Shown here in pieces: positions 53,793 to 63,199 of a stretch of 64,000 nt of DNA; within the stretch, counting starts at the first letter, position 1, and the number at the start of each line of letters is the position of its first letter. This DNA comes from SLDF01 sp964537925. GTDB taxonomy: Bacteria > Bacteroidota > Bacteroidia > Chitinophagales > Saprospiraceae. The notes below the pieces were generated by a model. That model was not told the origin of the DNA and searched no databases. It was given only the letters and a program-made list of their open reading frames with translations. The translations under genes were made by a program, and so were the position numbers. The stretch lies in the NCBI GenBank assembly GCA_964537925.1, contig CAZICV010000001.1, positions 744,001-808,000 of the forward strand, written 5' to 3'.

Positions 53793-55076
53793 ATGCCTTA
53801 CTTCTTCACATCCGAATCCGTATCCGAGGGACACCCGGACAAGATAGCCGACCAGATCTCCGATGCACTCGTTGACAACTTCATCGCGTGGGATCCCGAT
53901 TCCAAAGTAGCCTGTGAGACACTGGTCACTACCGGGCAGGTGGTACTGGCCGGCGAGGTCAAGACCAAGGTCTACCTGGACGTGCAGGATATCGCCCGCC
54001 AGGTGATCCGCGACATCGGTTATACGCGGTCGGAATATATGTTCGAGGCCAACTCCTGCGGTATCCTCAGCGCGATCCACGAACAATCGCCGGATATCAA
54101 TCGCGGAGTAGACCGGAAGAAAAAGGAAGAGCAGGGCGCCGGTGACCAGGGTATGATGTTTGGCTATGCAACCAACGAGACCGACAACTATATGCCGCTC
54201 GCCCTGGAGCTGTCCCATCTCCTGCTCCGCGAACTGGCCAAGGTCCGCAAGACCACCAAACTGATGCCTTACCTGCGGCCGGACTCCAAGTCCCAGGTAA
54301 CGATCGAATACGACGACAACCACAGGCCACTCCGTATCGATACCATCGTGATATCCACGCAGCACGACGACTTCGACGGCGAAAAAAAGATGCTTAAAAA
54401 GATCGCTGACGACGTGCGCGAGATACTGATCCCCCGCGTCAAGGCGCAGCTCCCCGATCATATCCAGCAGCTTTTCAGCGGCAAGATCACTTACCACGTC
54501 AACCCCACAGGCAATTTCGTGATCGGCGGTCCGCACGGCGACACAGGCCTCACCGGGAGAAAGATCATCGTAGACACCTACGGCGGCAAGGGCGCACACG
54601 GAGGAGGTGCATTCTCCGGCAAAGACCCTTCCAAGGTGGACCGCTCGGCAGCATACGCCATGCGCTATGTAGCCAAAAACCTGGTAGCAGCCGGTGTATG
54701 TGACCAGGTACTCGTACAGGTAGCCTATGCGATCGGCGTAGCCAAACCGGTCGGGCTCTTCATAGACACTTACGGCACGGCAAAAGTGACCGACAAAAAA
54801 GGCCAGGTACTCCCTGACGGAGCCATTGCGCGCAAAGTGACGGAACTCTTCGACCTGCGCCCGTATGCCATCGAGAGCATGCTTCAGCTGCGCAATCCCA
54901 TCTATTCCGAGACAGCGGCCTACGGACACATGGGCCGCCAGCCCCGAAAGATCGAAAAAGAGTTTGTCCGCAACGACAACGGCAACAAAGAGAAGAAAAA
55001 GATCAAAGTGGAGCTCTTTACCTGGGAAAAGCTGGATCGCGTAGCAGACGTCAAAAAGGCTTTCGGCCTGAAGTAG
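53793..55076 (+). CDS. metK: S-adenosylmethionine synthetase
   Basis: 427 residues from the ATG at 53793, where the family begins (PYFFTSESVSEGHPDK, with His14 and Asp16). GAGDQGMMFGYA and the GGGAFSGKDPSKVDRS loop are present. It makes S-adenosylmethionine from methionine and ATP. The C-terminal ~60 residues include a Lys-rich stretch (NDNGNKEKKKIKVE) longer than in E. coli. Monocistronic, with a 63-nt leader. Confidence 0.97.
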   Translation: MPYFFTSESVSEGHPDKIADQISDALVDNFIAWDPDSKVACETLVTTGQVVLAGEVKTKVYLDVQDIARQVIRDIGYTRSEYMFEANSCGILSAIHEQSPDINRGVDRKKKEEQGAGDQGMMFGYATNETDNYMPLALELSHLLLRELAKVRKTTKLMPYLRPDSKSQVTIEYDDNHRPLRIDTIVISTQHDDFDGEKKMLKKIADDVREILIPRVKAQLPDHIQQLFSGKITYHVNPTGNFVIGGPHGDTGLTGRKIIVDTYGGKGAHGGGAFSGKDPSKVDRSAAYAMRYVAKNLVAAGVCDQVLVQVAYAIGVAKPVGLFIDTYGTAKVTDKKGQVLPDGAIARKVTELFDLRPYAIESMLQLRNPIYSETAAYGHMGRQPRKIEKEFVRNDNGNKEKKKIKVELFTWEKLDRVADVKKAFGLK

Positions 55077-55247
55077 CTGCTGCTTTCTTCCTGGCGCCAC
55101 ATATCTTCGCTGCGCGGGAAAGGTGATTTCTACAGGCTTTTGCACCACTGTTAAACCAGGCTGCAAATCTGTCGTCCAAACAGGTGACAGGATGAAGTAT
55201 CATCCTGTCCGCAACACCTTTTTCGTCTCACAGCAAAACTCCCTGCG

Positions 55248-57617
55248 ATGACCACTGCCGGTACATTTCCTTTTCCTGCCTCCCTGCGCTGGACACTGAC
55301 ACTATTGCTATTCGCCCCGCTCATCTGTCTCAACGCTCAGCGGTTGCCCCTGGAAATGAGGCTTTCGGAAGACGGACGCAGGTTGATCACCGGAGACCAG
55401 CCCGGCACAGGACTGTACGACGAGCAGATCATCCGCCGCGTCGACCTGGTGTTTGACCAGCCGAACTTCTGGCAGCAACTGCTCAACAACTACGCAGACA
55501 AGATCGACCTGCCTGCCACCCTGATCATGGACGGCGTCTCCTATGAACAGGTAGGCGTGCGATTTAAAGGGCAGACTTCCTACACACAGATCATCAACCG
55601 CGACAAGAAGTCTTTCAACATCACGATGGACTACGCAGATGAGAACCAGGACCTGATGGGCTATGAGACCATGAACTTCAATAATGCCTACGAAGACCCT
55701 TCGTTCATCCGTGAAATGCTTTACCTGCATTTCAGTCGCAGGCATACTCCTGCCGCCAAAGCCGCTTATGTCCACCTGTATATCAACGGTGAAGACTGGG
55801 GCATCTATCCGCATATCCAGCAGCTCAACGGGGACTTTTTCAAGGAGTGGTTCCTGAGCAATGACGGGACCCGGTGGCGCGCAGAGAGAGTAGGTGGATT
55901 CGGTGGTCCGGGCGGAGGCGGTTTCGGAGCCGGTACTTCCTCGCTCAACTACCTGGGTGCAGACACATCGCTCTACACGCCGCACTACACACTCAAGAAA
56001 GCCAAAAAGGACAACCCCTGGGATGACCTCGTCCTGGCCTGCGACGTGCTCAACAACGTACCGCTCGCCGAACTCACCGATACCCTGAAAAAAGTCCTGG
56101 ATATCGACCGCGCCCTGTGGTTCATGGCGCACGAGATCATATTCGGGGACGACGACGGCTATATCAACAAAGGCGGCATGGACTATTACGTCTACTGGGA
56201 CGTCGACACGCGCCGCCTCGTACCCATCGAGTACGACGGCAACAGCACTATGAAAAGTATGACGGCGTCCTGGAGCCCGTTCTACCGTGAAAACGATAAC
56301 CGCTTTCCGCTGATGAACCGGCTCTCCAAAGTCCCTGAGCTGCGCCAGCGCTACCTCGCACATATCCGCACCATCATCGAAGAAGACCTCGATCCTGCCG
56401 TCTACGGAGAGAAGATCGACTATTATTACGAGCTGATCGACGCAGAAGTCAGCAGCGATCCGCGCAAGCTCTATACCTACCAGCAGTTCACCAACGAGCG
56501 GCAGGTATTGAAAAACTTCCTGCAGAACCGCCGCAATTACCTGCTCGGCAATACCGAGATCAACAGGCCTTACCTGTCCATCTCGGACGTCGTTTTTTCG
56601 GCCGGAGAGGAAGCGTTCGTTTCGCCCCGGGCAGAGCAACCCGTGACCGTAACAGCGAGATTGAGCGGAACACCCGCTACTGAAGCCGTATACCTGTACT
56701 ATGCAACCGGGCTGGATGGATATTTCGAAAAACAGCCTATGTACGACGACGGGCAACATGGCGACGGAGAAGCAGGCGACGGCATATTCGGAGGTACGAT
56801 CCCCGGTTTCGCTGCAGGCGCTTATGTACGCTTCTACCTGGGGGCGATCGCAGACGACGGCTTCGGCACAGCCAGCTACATGCCCCGCGGGGCAGAGCAT
56901 GACGTCTATTTCTACCAGGTGCTGGCTCAACCCGCCGGCTCAGGCGTCGTAGTCAATGAACTCATGGCTTCCAATACTTCCACAGTCGCAGACCAGGATG
57001 GCGACTACGACGACTGGATCGAGCTGTACAACAACGGTCCGGAGGATGCGGACCTGGGCGGGTGGTTCCTGTCCGACAACCCGGCCTCTCCCCGGAAATG
57101 GACCTTCCCCGAAGGGACAATATTGCCGGCGGGGGCCTACCTCATCGTATGGGCCGACGAGGACGATGACCAGGCGGGATTGCATGCAGATTTCAAGCTC
57201 TCCAAATCGGGCGAGTCAGTGATATTGTCCGACCCGGACGGCATCGTTATAGACCAGGTGGACTTCGGCGCTCAGCAAGACGATATGGGCTATGCCCGCG
57301 TGCCCAACGGCACAGGCAGCTTTGTCATCCAGGCCCCCACGTTCGGTATATCCAATGACCAGGCGACGGCCGTGACCGACCGCACCGGAGCCGGGTCTAC
57401 GCTGCTGATCTATCCCAACCCTGCCAGTGGGCAGGTCTTTATAGAACCCGCTATATCCGGCGGCCGCACTATGCAGGTACGCATCAGTTCGATACTGGGC
57501 CATGTCGTGAAAGATATGACGCTCGACAGCCGACAGGCCATCGATACGACGGGCTGGCAGCCGGGTCTTTACCTGGTGATAGCGGACGGCGTAGCACACA
57601 AGCTGCTTATCCACTGA
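55248..57617 (+). CDS. CotH kinase-like / lamin-tail domain T9SS cargo
   Basis: 789 residues with a signal peptide (WTLTLLLFAPLICLNA). Residues ~60-420 form a CotH-like domain: GVRFKGQTSYTQ, SFNITMDYADENQDLMGYETMNFNN, a Gly-rich insert (GGFGGPGGGGFGAG), FMAHEIIFGDDDGYIN and PIEYDGNSTMK, the last two holding the catalytic acidic residues. A lamin-tail (LTD) domain lies at ~565-680 (VVNELMASN, DDWIELYN, GWFLSDNP). The end is a T9SS sorting domain (LIYPNPASGQVFIE, GLYLVIADG). CotH in Bacillus phosphorylates spore coat proteins; here a surface-attached or secreted kinase is plausible. Confidence 0.88.
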   Translation: MTTAGTFPFPASLRWTLTLLLFAPLICLNAQRLPLEMRLSEDGRRLITGDQPGTGLYDEQIIRRVDLVFDQPNFWQQLLNNYADKIDLPATLIMDGVSYEQVGVRFKGQTSYTQIINRDKKSFNITMDYADENQDLMGYETMNFNNAYEDPSFIREMLYLHFSRRHTPAAKAAYVHLYINGEDWGIYPHIQQLNGDFFKEWFLSNDGTRWRAERVGGFGGPGGGGFGAGTSSLNYLGADTSLYTPHYTLKKAKKDNPWDDLVLACDVLNNVPLAELTDTLKKVLDIDRALWFMAHEIIFGDDDGYINKGGMDYYVYWDVDTRRLVPIEYDGNSTMKSMTASWSPFYRENDNRFPLMNRLSKVPELRQRYLAHIRTIIEEDLDPAVYGEKIDYYYELIDAEVSSDPRKLYTYQQFTNERQVLKNFLQNRRNYLLGNTEINRPYLSISDVVFSAGEEAFVSPRAEQPVTVTARLSGTPATEAVYLYYATGLDGYFEKQPMYDDGQHGDGEAGDGIFGGTIPGFAAGAYVRFYLGAIADDGFGTASYMPRGAEHDVYFYQVLAQPAGSGVVVNELMASNTSTVADQDGDYDDWIELYNNGPEDADLGGWFLSDNPASPRKWTFPEGTILPAGAYLIVWADEDDDQAGLHADFKLSKSGESVILSDPDGIVIDQVDFGAQQDDMGYARVPNGTGSFVIQAPTFGISNDQATAVTDRTGAGSTLLIYPNPASGQVFIEPAISGGRTMQVRISSILGHVVKDMTLDSRQAIDTTGWQPGLYLVIADGVAHKLLIH

Positions 57618-57859
57618 TACGGCATCAGGCCAGGCAGCGATCAATATAAATCAGCAGGGCAGCACGTGATTGGTATCATGGCATGTATATAGTCGACACC
57701 TCTTTGATGGCCGTGGCTTCCCGGGGCCACCGTTGCAACCTGTTATCCATGTTACAGTTCTTTTTGAACTCATAGCCCGGATCATGGCGGCTTCTTTCCC
57801 ATCCGGGGCGAAAACTCACTCTCGATTCACCTGGCCGACGAGCCTGAAAACGTACATCT

Positions 57860-58852
57860 ATGAACACAAGACTGCTGATTATCCTGCTATTGTCCGTATC
57901 GAACCTGCTGTCTGCACAAAAAGCTGACGTCGAATTCCTGCCCAACCTGCCTTACGACAAATACACACTCCCAACGGGGCAGGATACACTGACATATTAC
58001 CTCTCGGTGACCTCGTCGAAGGAAAAGCTACCCCTCGTGGTCTATATACAGGGATCCGGCTACAATTCACTGTTCGCCAGGAAACAGGACGGGCAGATCG
58101 TTACAACATCAGGACATCTAAGCTGGTACATCGCGGCCCAGGAACGCTACAGGTTGCTTATCGTCGAGAAACCGGGTGTGAAATACCTCCAGTCCGGCGA
58201 ATCGGCATCTTTTGATGAACGGTTCTCACTCCAGAGCTGGAGCCATGCGATCGTCACGGCCATAGATCATGCCCTTCGACACGAAGATATCCTGGCAGGC
58301 CAGGTACTGGTCGCCGGGCATTCTGAAGGCGGCGTAGTCGCGTCAAGAGTAGCCAGTCTGCTCGACGGACGCGCATCTCATGTAGCCGTACTGGCCGGCG
58401 AAGGCCCCTCGCAACTGTACAGCCTGTACAAACTGGCAGAAGACGGAACCTTCTTCAATACCCCGGAGCACAATATGCCCACGGCCGCGCAGCGCATACA
58501 ATACCTGGAAAACAAATGGCAGGACATCCTCAAAGATCCGGGGAGTACGCGCAAAAAATTCTGGGGATTCACTTACCTGAGATGGTCCAGTATGCTGACC
58601 ACCTCCGTGATCGACGAACTGGCGGCATACAAGGGCAAGATCCTGCTCGTGCAGGGCACGGCGGACAAAAGCGTACACCCGGAGGCGGCGATTGTCTCGT
58701 ACACCTCCCTCTTGTCCAAGGGGAGAGACGTACAGCTGGAGTTGTTTGAAGGCGCCGATCATTCTTTCAACATAGCGGACAACCCACAGGCAGACGGGTG
58801 GAAGCTCGCTATCCAAGCTGTGACTGACTGGTTTCTGAGTACCCGTCATTAA
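57860..58852 (+). CDS. Exported alpha/beta hydrolase
   Basis: 330 residues with a signal peptide (TRLLIILLLSVSNLLSAQ). The nucleophile elbow GHSEGG has Ser155; Asp269 (GTADKSV) and His301 (GADHSF) complete a likely triad. The oxyanion region VVYIQGSGYNS is present. It is probably a periplasmic esterase or peptidase of the S9/S33 type; the substrate is unknown. A LytTR two-component system lies convergent, 14 bp past its stop. Confidence 0.85.
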   Translation: MNTRLLIILLLSVSNLLSAQKADVEFLPNLPYDKYTLPTGQDTLTYYLSVTSSKEKLPLVVYIQGSGYNSLFARKQDGQIVTTSGHLSWYIAAQERYRLLIVEKPGVKYLQSGESASFDERFSLQSWSHAIVTAIDHALRHEDILAGQVLVAGHSEGGVVASRVASLLDGRASHVAVLAGEGPSQLYSLYKLAEDGTFFNTPEHNMPTAAQRIQYLENKWQDILKDPGSTRKKFWGFTYLRWSSMLTTSVIDELAAYKGKILLVQGTADKSVHPEAAIVSYTSLLSKGRDVQLELFEGADHSFNIADNPQADGWKLAIQAVTDWFLSTRH

Positions 58853-58866
58853 GACCTCGCACTATA

Positions 58867-59559
58867 CTATACGCTACCCAACCCGTCCAGTACATGCCTG
58901 TACTGCCTTCCTACCGGTATTTCCTTTTTCCCGATCAGGACAGACACCGCCGTATATGCATCCATCTGCCGGACATTGACCAGGAACGACTTGTGCACAC
59001 GCAATATTCCATAGGGCTCCAGCAGGCGCTCGAGGTCGGTCATGCTCATTCGGGTCAGCAGGTTTTTGTCCCTCGTGTGGATATGAACGTAATCTTTGAC
59101 CCCTTCGGCCCACAATATATCCCCCGCCATCACACGTACCATAGCCCGGTTCACATTGAAGAAGAGCGCCTGTGGCAGGTTTGTACCGGTCCTCGGCATT
59201 GAGTCCCCTTTCCTGAGTTTTTCCGCCGCCTGTACAAACCTGGAGAACTCAATGGGTTTCAGGAGATAATCGACCACGTGGTATTCGTAGCTTTCAAGGG
59301 CAAACTCGTGGTGGGCAGTCGTAACGATTACCTGCAGATCGTGGTCCGATATTTTCAGAAATTCAAAGCCCTTCAACCGGGGCATGTTCAGATCAAGAAA
59401 GACAACATCCGCGCTGTTTTCCTCCAGCCAGGACATCGCCTTCAGCGGGTTCGGGAACTCCGCTACCAGTTCCAGGTAAGGGACAGCCGCTATATAGTCC
59501 CTGAGTATGGTCGCCGCCAGGGGCTCGTCCTCCAGGATGATGCAGTTCAGCACATTCAT
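58867..59559 (-). CDS. LytTR-type response regulator
   Basis: 230 residues. The receiver domain has CIILEDEPLAA and phospho-acceptor Asp56 (FLDLNMPRLKG). The C-terminal LytTR DNA-binding domain includes ILWAEGVKDYVHIHT and ILRVHKSFLVN. Its start overlaps the kinase stop by 4 bp (ATGA). Targets are unknown. Confidence 0.95.
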   Translation of the reverse strand: MNVLNCIILEDEPLAATILRDYIAAVPYLELVAEFPNPLKAMSWLEENSADVVFLDLNMPRLKGFEFLKISDHDLQVIVTTAHHEFALESYEYHVVDYLLKPIEFSRFVQAAEKLRKGDSMPRTGTNLPQALFFNVNRAMVRVMAGDILWAEGVKDYVHIHTRDKNLLTRMSMTDLERLLEPYGILRVHKSFLVNVRQMDAYTAVSVLIGKKEIPVGRQYRHVLDGLGSV

Positions 59560-60620
59560 GTCTCTTCCAGGTATAGGGTGAGCCGGGCCGCAAATTCATG
59601 TCCCTCTGTCCAGGTATCAAAGGTATGTTGGTTTTCATACCGGAGTTCCAGCTGCCTGGCCAGGTTACGCAACCCTATACCGTTCCCGTCAGGATTATTC
59701 TCAGCCGTCGAGCGGTTGCGTACGACAAAAGTAAACAGGCCGTCCTCCTGCAGGTCTGCCGTGATCCTGATATGCCGTATATCCCGATCGTCAGCCGCTG
59801 CCCACTTAAACGCATTTTCGACCAGTGGCAGCAGCAACCCCGGAGCTATAGTATGTCCCGAAGTGATCTCGTGGAGATGCTCCTCAAGTTCCAGGCCTGC
59901 ACCAAAACGCAGCCTCTGCAGCTCAAGATATTGCCTGATGACCTCTATATCGGCGGAAAGAGGAACCCGGTCCGAAGAGCCCTGGTACAGCAGGTAACGC
60001 AGGACGGCCGAGAGTTTCAGCAGGGCCGGTCCGGCCGCATCCTGTTTTTGCCGTACCATACCGTATATGCCATTGATCGTATTGAACAGGAAGTGCGGGT
60101 TGGCCTGCGACCGGAGAAACTGCATCTCGAGATCGAGTTTTTCGTGGCTGATCTGCAGGGCACGCCGCTCAGAGCGTAGATGTTCGTCGTAGATCCAGAT
60201 CGCGCCGAAAAGCAGCATAGGCACGATGATCTCCGCCAGGTTGGACAGCATCCGGTTGAGCTGCAGAAATTCTCCCCAGCCCAATGACTGCTCCAGTATA
60301 TACGGATAGATCAGGAGGTGAATGGCCAGTCTGTACAGGACGATACCGGCCAGCACACCCAGTGCAAGCCTCATCACCACCAACCACCACGATGGGCGCC
60401 TGTATACGATCCTGCTGATCACGGGAGGCACCCCGATGTAGACAGCAGCCAGCTTGGCAGGCAGCAACATGAGTACCAGCAGCAGTGTCCACCCCGCTGC
60501 TGCGGGGATACCGCCGGTCTTGCCTACCGAAAGTAAGACCGGTAGATGCAGTATCCAGAGATATCCCTCATAGATAAGCCAAAGTACCATATTGCGCCTG
60601 AAAGCTGATCTCATAAGCAA
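59556..60620 (-). CDS. LytS/YehU-type sensor histidine kinase
   Basis: 354 residues. Four membrane helices occupy the first ~150 residues. The His_kinase domain has the phospho-acceptor in SQANPHFLFNTING and the ATP-binding part LLLPLVENAFKWA with NGIGLRNLARQLEL. It pairs with the overlapping LytTR regulator. An ATG two codons later (MRSAFRR) is an alternative start. Confidence 0.94.
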   Translation of the reverse strand: MLMRSAFRRNMVLWLIYEGYLWILHLPVLLSVGKTGGIPAAAGWTLLLVLMLLPAKLAAVYIGVPPVISRIVYRRPSWWLVVMRLALGVLAGIVLYRLAIHLLIYPYILEQSLGWGEFLQLNRMLSNLAEIIVPMLLFGAIWIYDEHLRSERRALQISHEKLDLEMQFLRSQANPHFLFNTINGIYGMVRQKQDAAGPALLKLSAVLRYLLYQGSSDRVPLSADIEVIRQYLELQRLRFGAGLELEEHLHEITSGHTIAPGLLLPLVENAFKWAAADDRDIRHIRITADLQEDGLFTFVVRNRSTAENNPDGNGIGLRNLARQLELRYENQHTFDTWTEGHEFAARLTLYLEET

Positions 60621-60696
60621 GTCCTCCCGGTGTTACAAACCTACTGCAAAAATCGGGCCCCGGACAGGTCTGAGTACCTTCTGCAGGAGCTGGCTC

Positions 60697-62457
60697 TTAA
60701 TCAGTTACACTGAAATGTCGGCTTTCCGTAGCTCCGCACCCCTGCAATGACAGAACGTACAGCCCGGGAGACAATCTCCAGGCCCCCAGATCCAGGGAAA
60801 ATACACCGTCGGTGACCTCCGCAGCCTGCAGGTATCTGCGTCCGGCCATGCGCCCCATCGTATCGTAAACGACGCATGTCAGCTGGTCGCAACCGGCCTG
60901 GTATCCGCTGATTGTGATCACCTGCCGGGCTGGATTGGGCATGACCTGCCAGGACACCTGTCCGGCGGCCGGTCCGGTCACGGAAGAGCTGCCGGGCTCA
61001 GTGATCACCAGGAAACTGTCCACCTGCACCTGTACAAGGACCTGTACGGCGCCTCCGGGCCACTCGATGACGACCGAGTCGGCGAGCAGCGCATCCCCCA
61101 GCCCGAAGTGAACGGTCAGGCTGTTCTGGCTGCAGTACCCGGTCTGTGCGCTGACCTCACGCATCTGCCAGCGCGGCTCTCCCGCAATAGTGGCTTTCAT
61201 GCGTACCGTAGCTCCGATGGCATCGCGGTTGGACCCGGTACCGATAAGCTTCAGCTTGAGGTAGTGATTGTCATTGCCCAGGTTTTCCCAGACGATATTA
61301 TCCGGGAACGGCGACTGGCTGGTATTCCGGCAGGTAGCTATGACAAGGTCCGGGAACCCGTTGCCGGTCAGATCACCCCAGGCCACTCCGTACGAGCAGG
61401 GTGTACTGAGATCGGGAATACTGACCGTGTCCCGCGTGAAGCCGCCCTCTCCGTCATTGAGGTACAAAAAGTTGACGATCGCCCCGGAACAGAATCCATT
61501 GGTCACGACCAGGTCGATATCCCCGTCATTGTCGTAGTCGGCAAAGGCGGAGGAATAGGAACAGCCTCCATCCGTATCCCAGGGACCGGGCAGCGTACTG
61601 AAAGTACCGTCCCCGTTGTTGAGGAACATCTGGTTGGGCTGTTGCTGGAAGTAACCGGCATTGGCTATGAACAGATCCTGGAATCCGTCATTGTTGACAT
61701 CCGCCCAGCTCTGGCTCATACTGCTGTAGGAGGAAGTAAGCAGATCGCCCGCCGAGAGTATGCGCGTAAAGGTCCCATCCCGGTTGTTGCGATAGAGTAC
61801 ATTGGGCTGGTTGTTCTCGTTGCAGACAAACAGGTCTGCAAACCGGTCGTTGTCATAGTCGATCCAGTGCGCGCTGCGCGAGTTGTGCTGGTCTGCTACT
61901 GACGCGCCCGTCATCACTCTTTCCAGGACGCCGTCGTTGTTGTGGTACAGGATATTGTTGTTCTGAGAGGGATTATTCCCGCTGTTGCTGACATACAGAT
62001 CCAGCCACCCATCCTTGTCATAATCTCCCCATACGGCGGACTCGGAGTAGGAAGAACCGAACAGCGCCGGTGTGAAGCTAGTTTCATGCTGTGTGATCAG
62101 CACATTGGGGTGACCGTACCAGGTGGCGACGAAAATATCGCTGTACCCGTCGTTGTTATAGTCGGCGACGGTAGCTCCTACGGAAGAATACGACACACCG
62201 GACAGGCCGGCCGGGTGAAAAGGGACCAGTTCGAAGAAGTCTTCATTGAGATAGATGAGATCTGGCGCACCGCCGGATGGCCCGTTAGAGATATACAGGT
62301 CGTCTGCCGCGTCATTGTTGAGATCTGTGATATTGACACTTCTGCTGTCCGACGGTGTATTTACAACCGGCCCGGTCAGCAGCCGTTCAAAAGTCGATTG
62401 AGCCGGCAGGAGGTGGATCGAAACGACCAGGAAAAGAATGGCTTGCAGTGTTCTCAT
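60697..62457 (-). CDS. FG-GAP/VCBS repeat, ASPIC/UnbV-domain T9SS cargo
   Basis: 586 residues from the ATG at 62457, chosen because a signal peptide follows (TLQAILFLVVSIHLLPAQ). Many calcium-binding FG-GAP repeats of the form DYDNDGDIDLVV and DVNNDGFQDLFIAN run from residue ~40 to ~380, making a propeller. An ASPIC/UnbV domain follows (RDAIGATVRMKA, QTGYCSQNSLTVHFGLG). The last ~90 residues are a T9SS sorting domain (WQVMPNPARQVITI, GLYVLSLQG). Such proteins are secreted or surface bound; function is unknown. Confidence 0.9.
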   Translation of the reverse strand: MRTLQAILFLVVSIHLLPAQSTFERLLTGPVVNTPSDSRSVNITDLNNDAADDLYISNGPSGGAPDLIYLNEDFFELVPFHPAGLSGVSYSSVGATVADYNNDGYSDIFVATWYGHPNVLITQHETSFTPALFGSSYSESAVWGDYDKDGWLDLYVSNSGNNPSQNNNILYHNNDGVLERVMTGASVADQHNSRSAHWIDYDNDRFADLFVCNENNQPNVLYRNNRDGTFTRILSAGDLLTSSYSSMSQSWADVNNDGFQDLFIANAGYFQQQPNQMFLNNGDGTFSTLPGPWDTDGGCSYSSAFADYDNDGDIDLVVTNGFCSGAIVNFLYLNDGEGGFTRDTVSIPDLSTPCSYGVAWGDLTGNGFPDLVIATCRNTSQSPFPDNIVWENLGNDNHYLKLKLIGTGSNRDAIGATVRMKATIAGEPRWQMREVSAQTGYCSQNSLTVHFGLGDALLADSVVIEWPGGAVQVLVQVQVDSFLVITEPGSSSVTGPAAGQVSWQVMPNPARQVITISGYQAGCDQLTCVVYDTMGRMAGRRYLQAAEVTDGVFSLDLGAWRLSPGLYVLSLQGCGATESRHFSVTD

Positions 62458-62754
62458 GGCAAAAGATTGATCTGGTGAACATTTATATCCAGGTCCCCCG
62501 GAGAGTACCTGTTTCACAGCAAATCAAGCCCGGAAAAGAACAACCTGGAGCAAAATGAGACGAACGGCCCTTTGCTGCACAGCAACGACACATTTCTGTG
62601 CAGACAGGGAAATGCGGTATATAGTCCCGACCTGGCTTGCCTGCAGATCGCGACCGGCACAGCACGGGCGCCGTAGAAAACCCTCAGAAGGGTCAGCTAC
62701 TATGCTTTCCCCAAGGCCTGGGATCATTCAACCGTGTCAGTCGCAAGCAGGCAC
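62458..62754. other. Intergenic region (297 bp)
   Basis: Space between two minus-strand genes. It should hold the promoter of the FG-GAP gene. No supported gene, exact promoter box or strong hairpin was seen. Confidence 0.45.
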
Positions 62755-63105
62755 TTAACAGATATCGGTTTCAGCAATTACCTTCCTGTGATTCTTTCCC
62801 CAATAGACCATCAATTCCATGATGGGGAATAGTGTTTTACTATAATCCGTCAGCGTATACACTACCAACACAGGCGTCTCATCGTAGACTTTTCGCATGA
62901 TCAGCTTGTTCTGCTCCAGCAGCTTCAGTTCAGACGACAATACCCTGTTCGTAATGGCGGGGACACTGCGCTGTATTTCCCTGAATCGGGTACTGCCTTT
63001 CTTTATAGCCATCAAAATGGGGAGTTTCCATTTACCATTGATCACGTACAACGTGTCCTGCAAGTAATCAATGATCTCAGTGTCCGACATTTTTTCCTTT
63101 CTCAT
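62755..63105 (-). CDS. HxlR-family transcriptional regulator
   Basis: 116 residues with the HxlR winged helix: GKWKLPILMAIKKGSTRFREIQRSVPAITNRVLSSELKLLEQNKL. The wing segment DETPVLVVYTLTDYSKTLFPIM is intact. HxlR proteins often respond to aldehydes or redox stress and control a divergent oxidoreductase. Here a divergent aldo/keto reductase starts 94 bp away, so it is the likely target. Only one Cys is present, at the very C-terminus (ETDIC). The ATG at residue 6 is an alternative start. Confidence 0.92.
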   Translation of the reverse strand: MRKEKMSDTEIIDYLQDTLYVINGKWKLPILMAIKKGSTRFREIQRSVPAITNRVLSSELKLLEQNKLIMRKVYDETPVLVVYTLTDYSKTLFPIMELMVYWGKNHRKVIAETDIC

Positions 63106-63114
63106 AGGTTCATT

Positions 63115-63190
63115 TATATACCAGGTATCCTATTTAACACTGGTAACAAATATATACCACAATGGCCATAGTTTTGCCGTAGGTATAAAT
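63115..63190. promoter_or_regulatory. Candidate HxlR operator repeats
   Basis: TATATACCA occurs twice in direct orientation (63115-63123 and 63151-63159), and its inverse core GGTATA occurs near 63185, within the 94-bp divergent space between the HxlR gene and the aldo/keto reductase gene. Placement suits operator sites; the repeats are short and A/T-rich, so chance is possible. Confidence 0.35.
63179..63186 (+). promoter_or_regulatory. -7 box (TAGTTTTG) for the aldo/keto reductase gene
   Basis: Exact TAnnTTTG match ending 13 bp before the ATG. No clear -33 TTTG was found. Confidence 0.5.
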
Positions 63191-63199
63191 CATCCAAAC

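Noticed and set aside
53721..55166. 481-codon open frame opposite metK
   Set aside because: It lies wholly antisense to a clear housekeeping gene in a GC-rich genome, with no recognisable domain; such shadow frames are expected.
55308..56930. 540-codon open frame opposite the CotH-like gene
   Set aside because: Antisense shadow of a real gene, with composition typical of reverse-frame translation and no domain.
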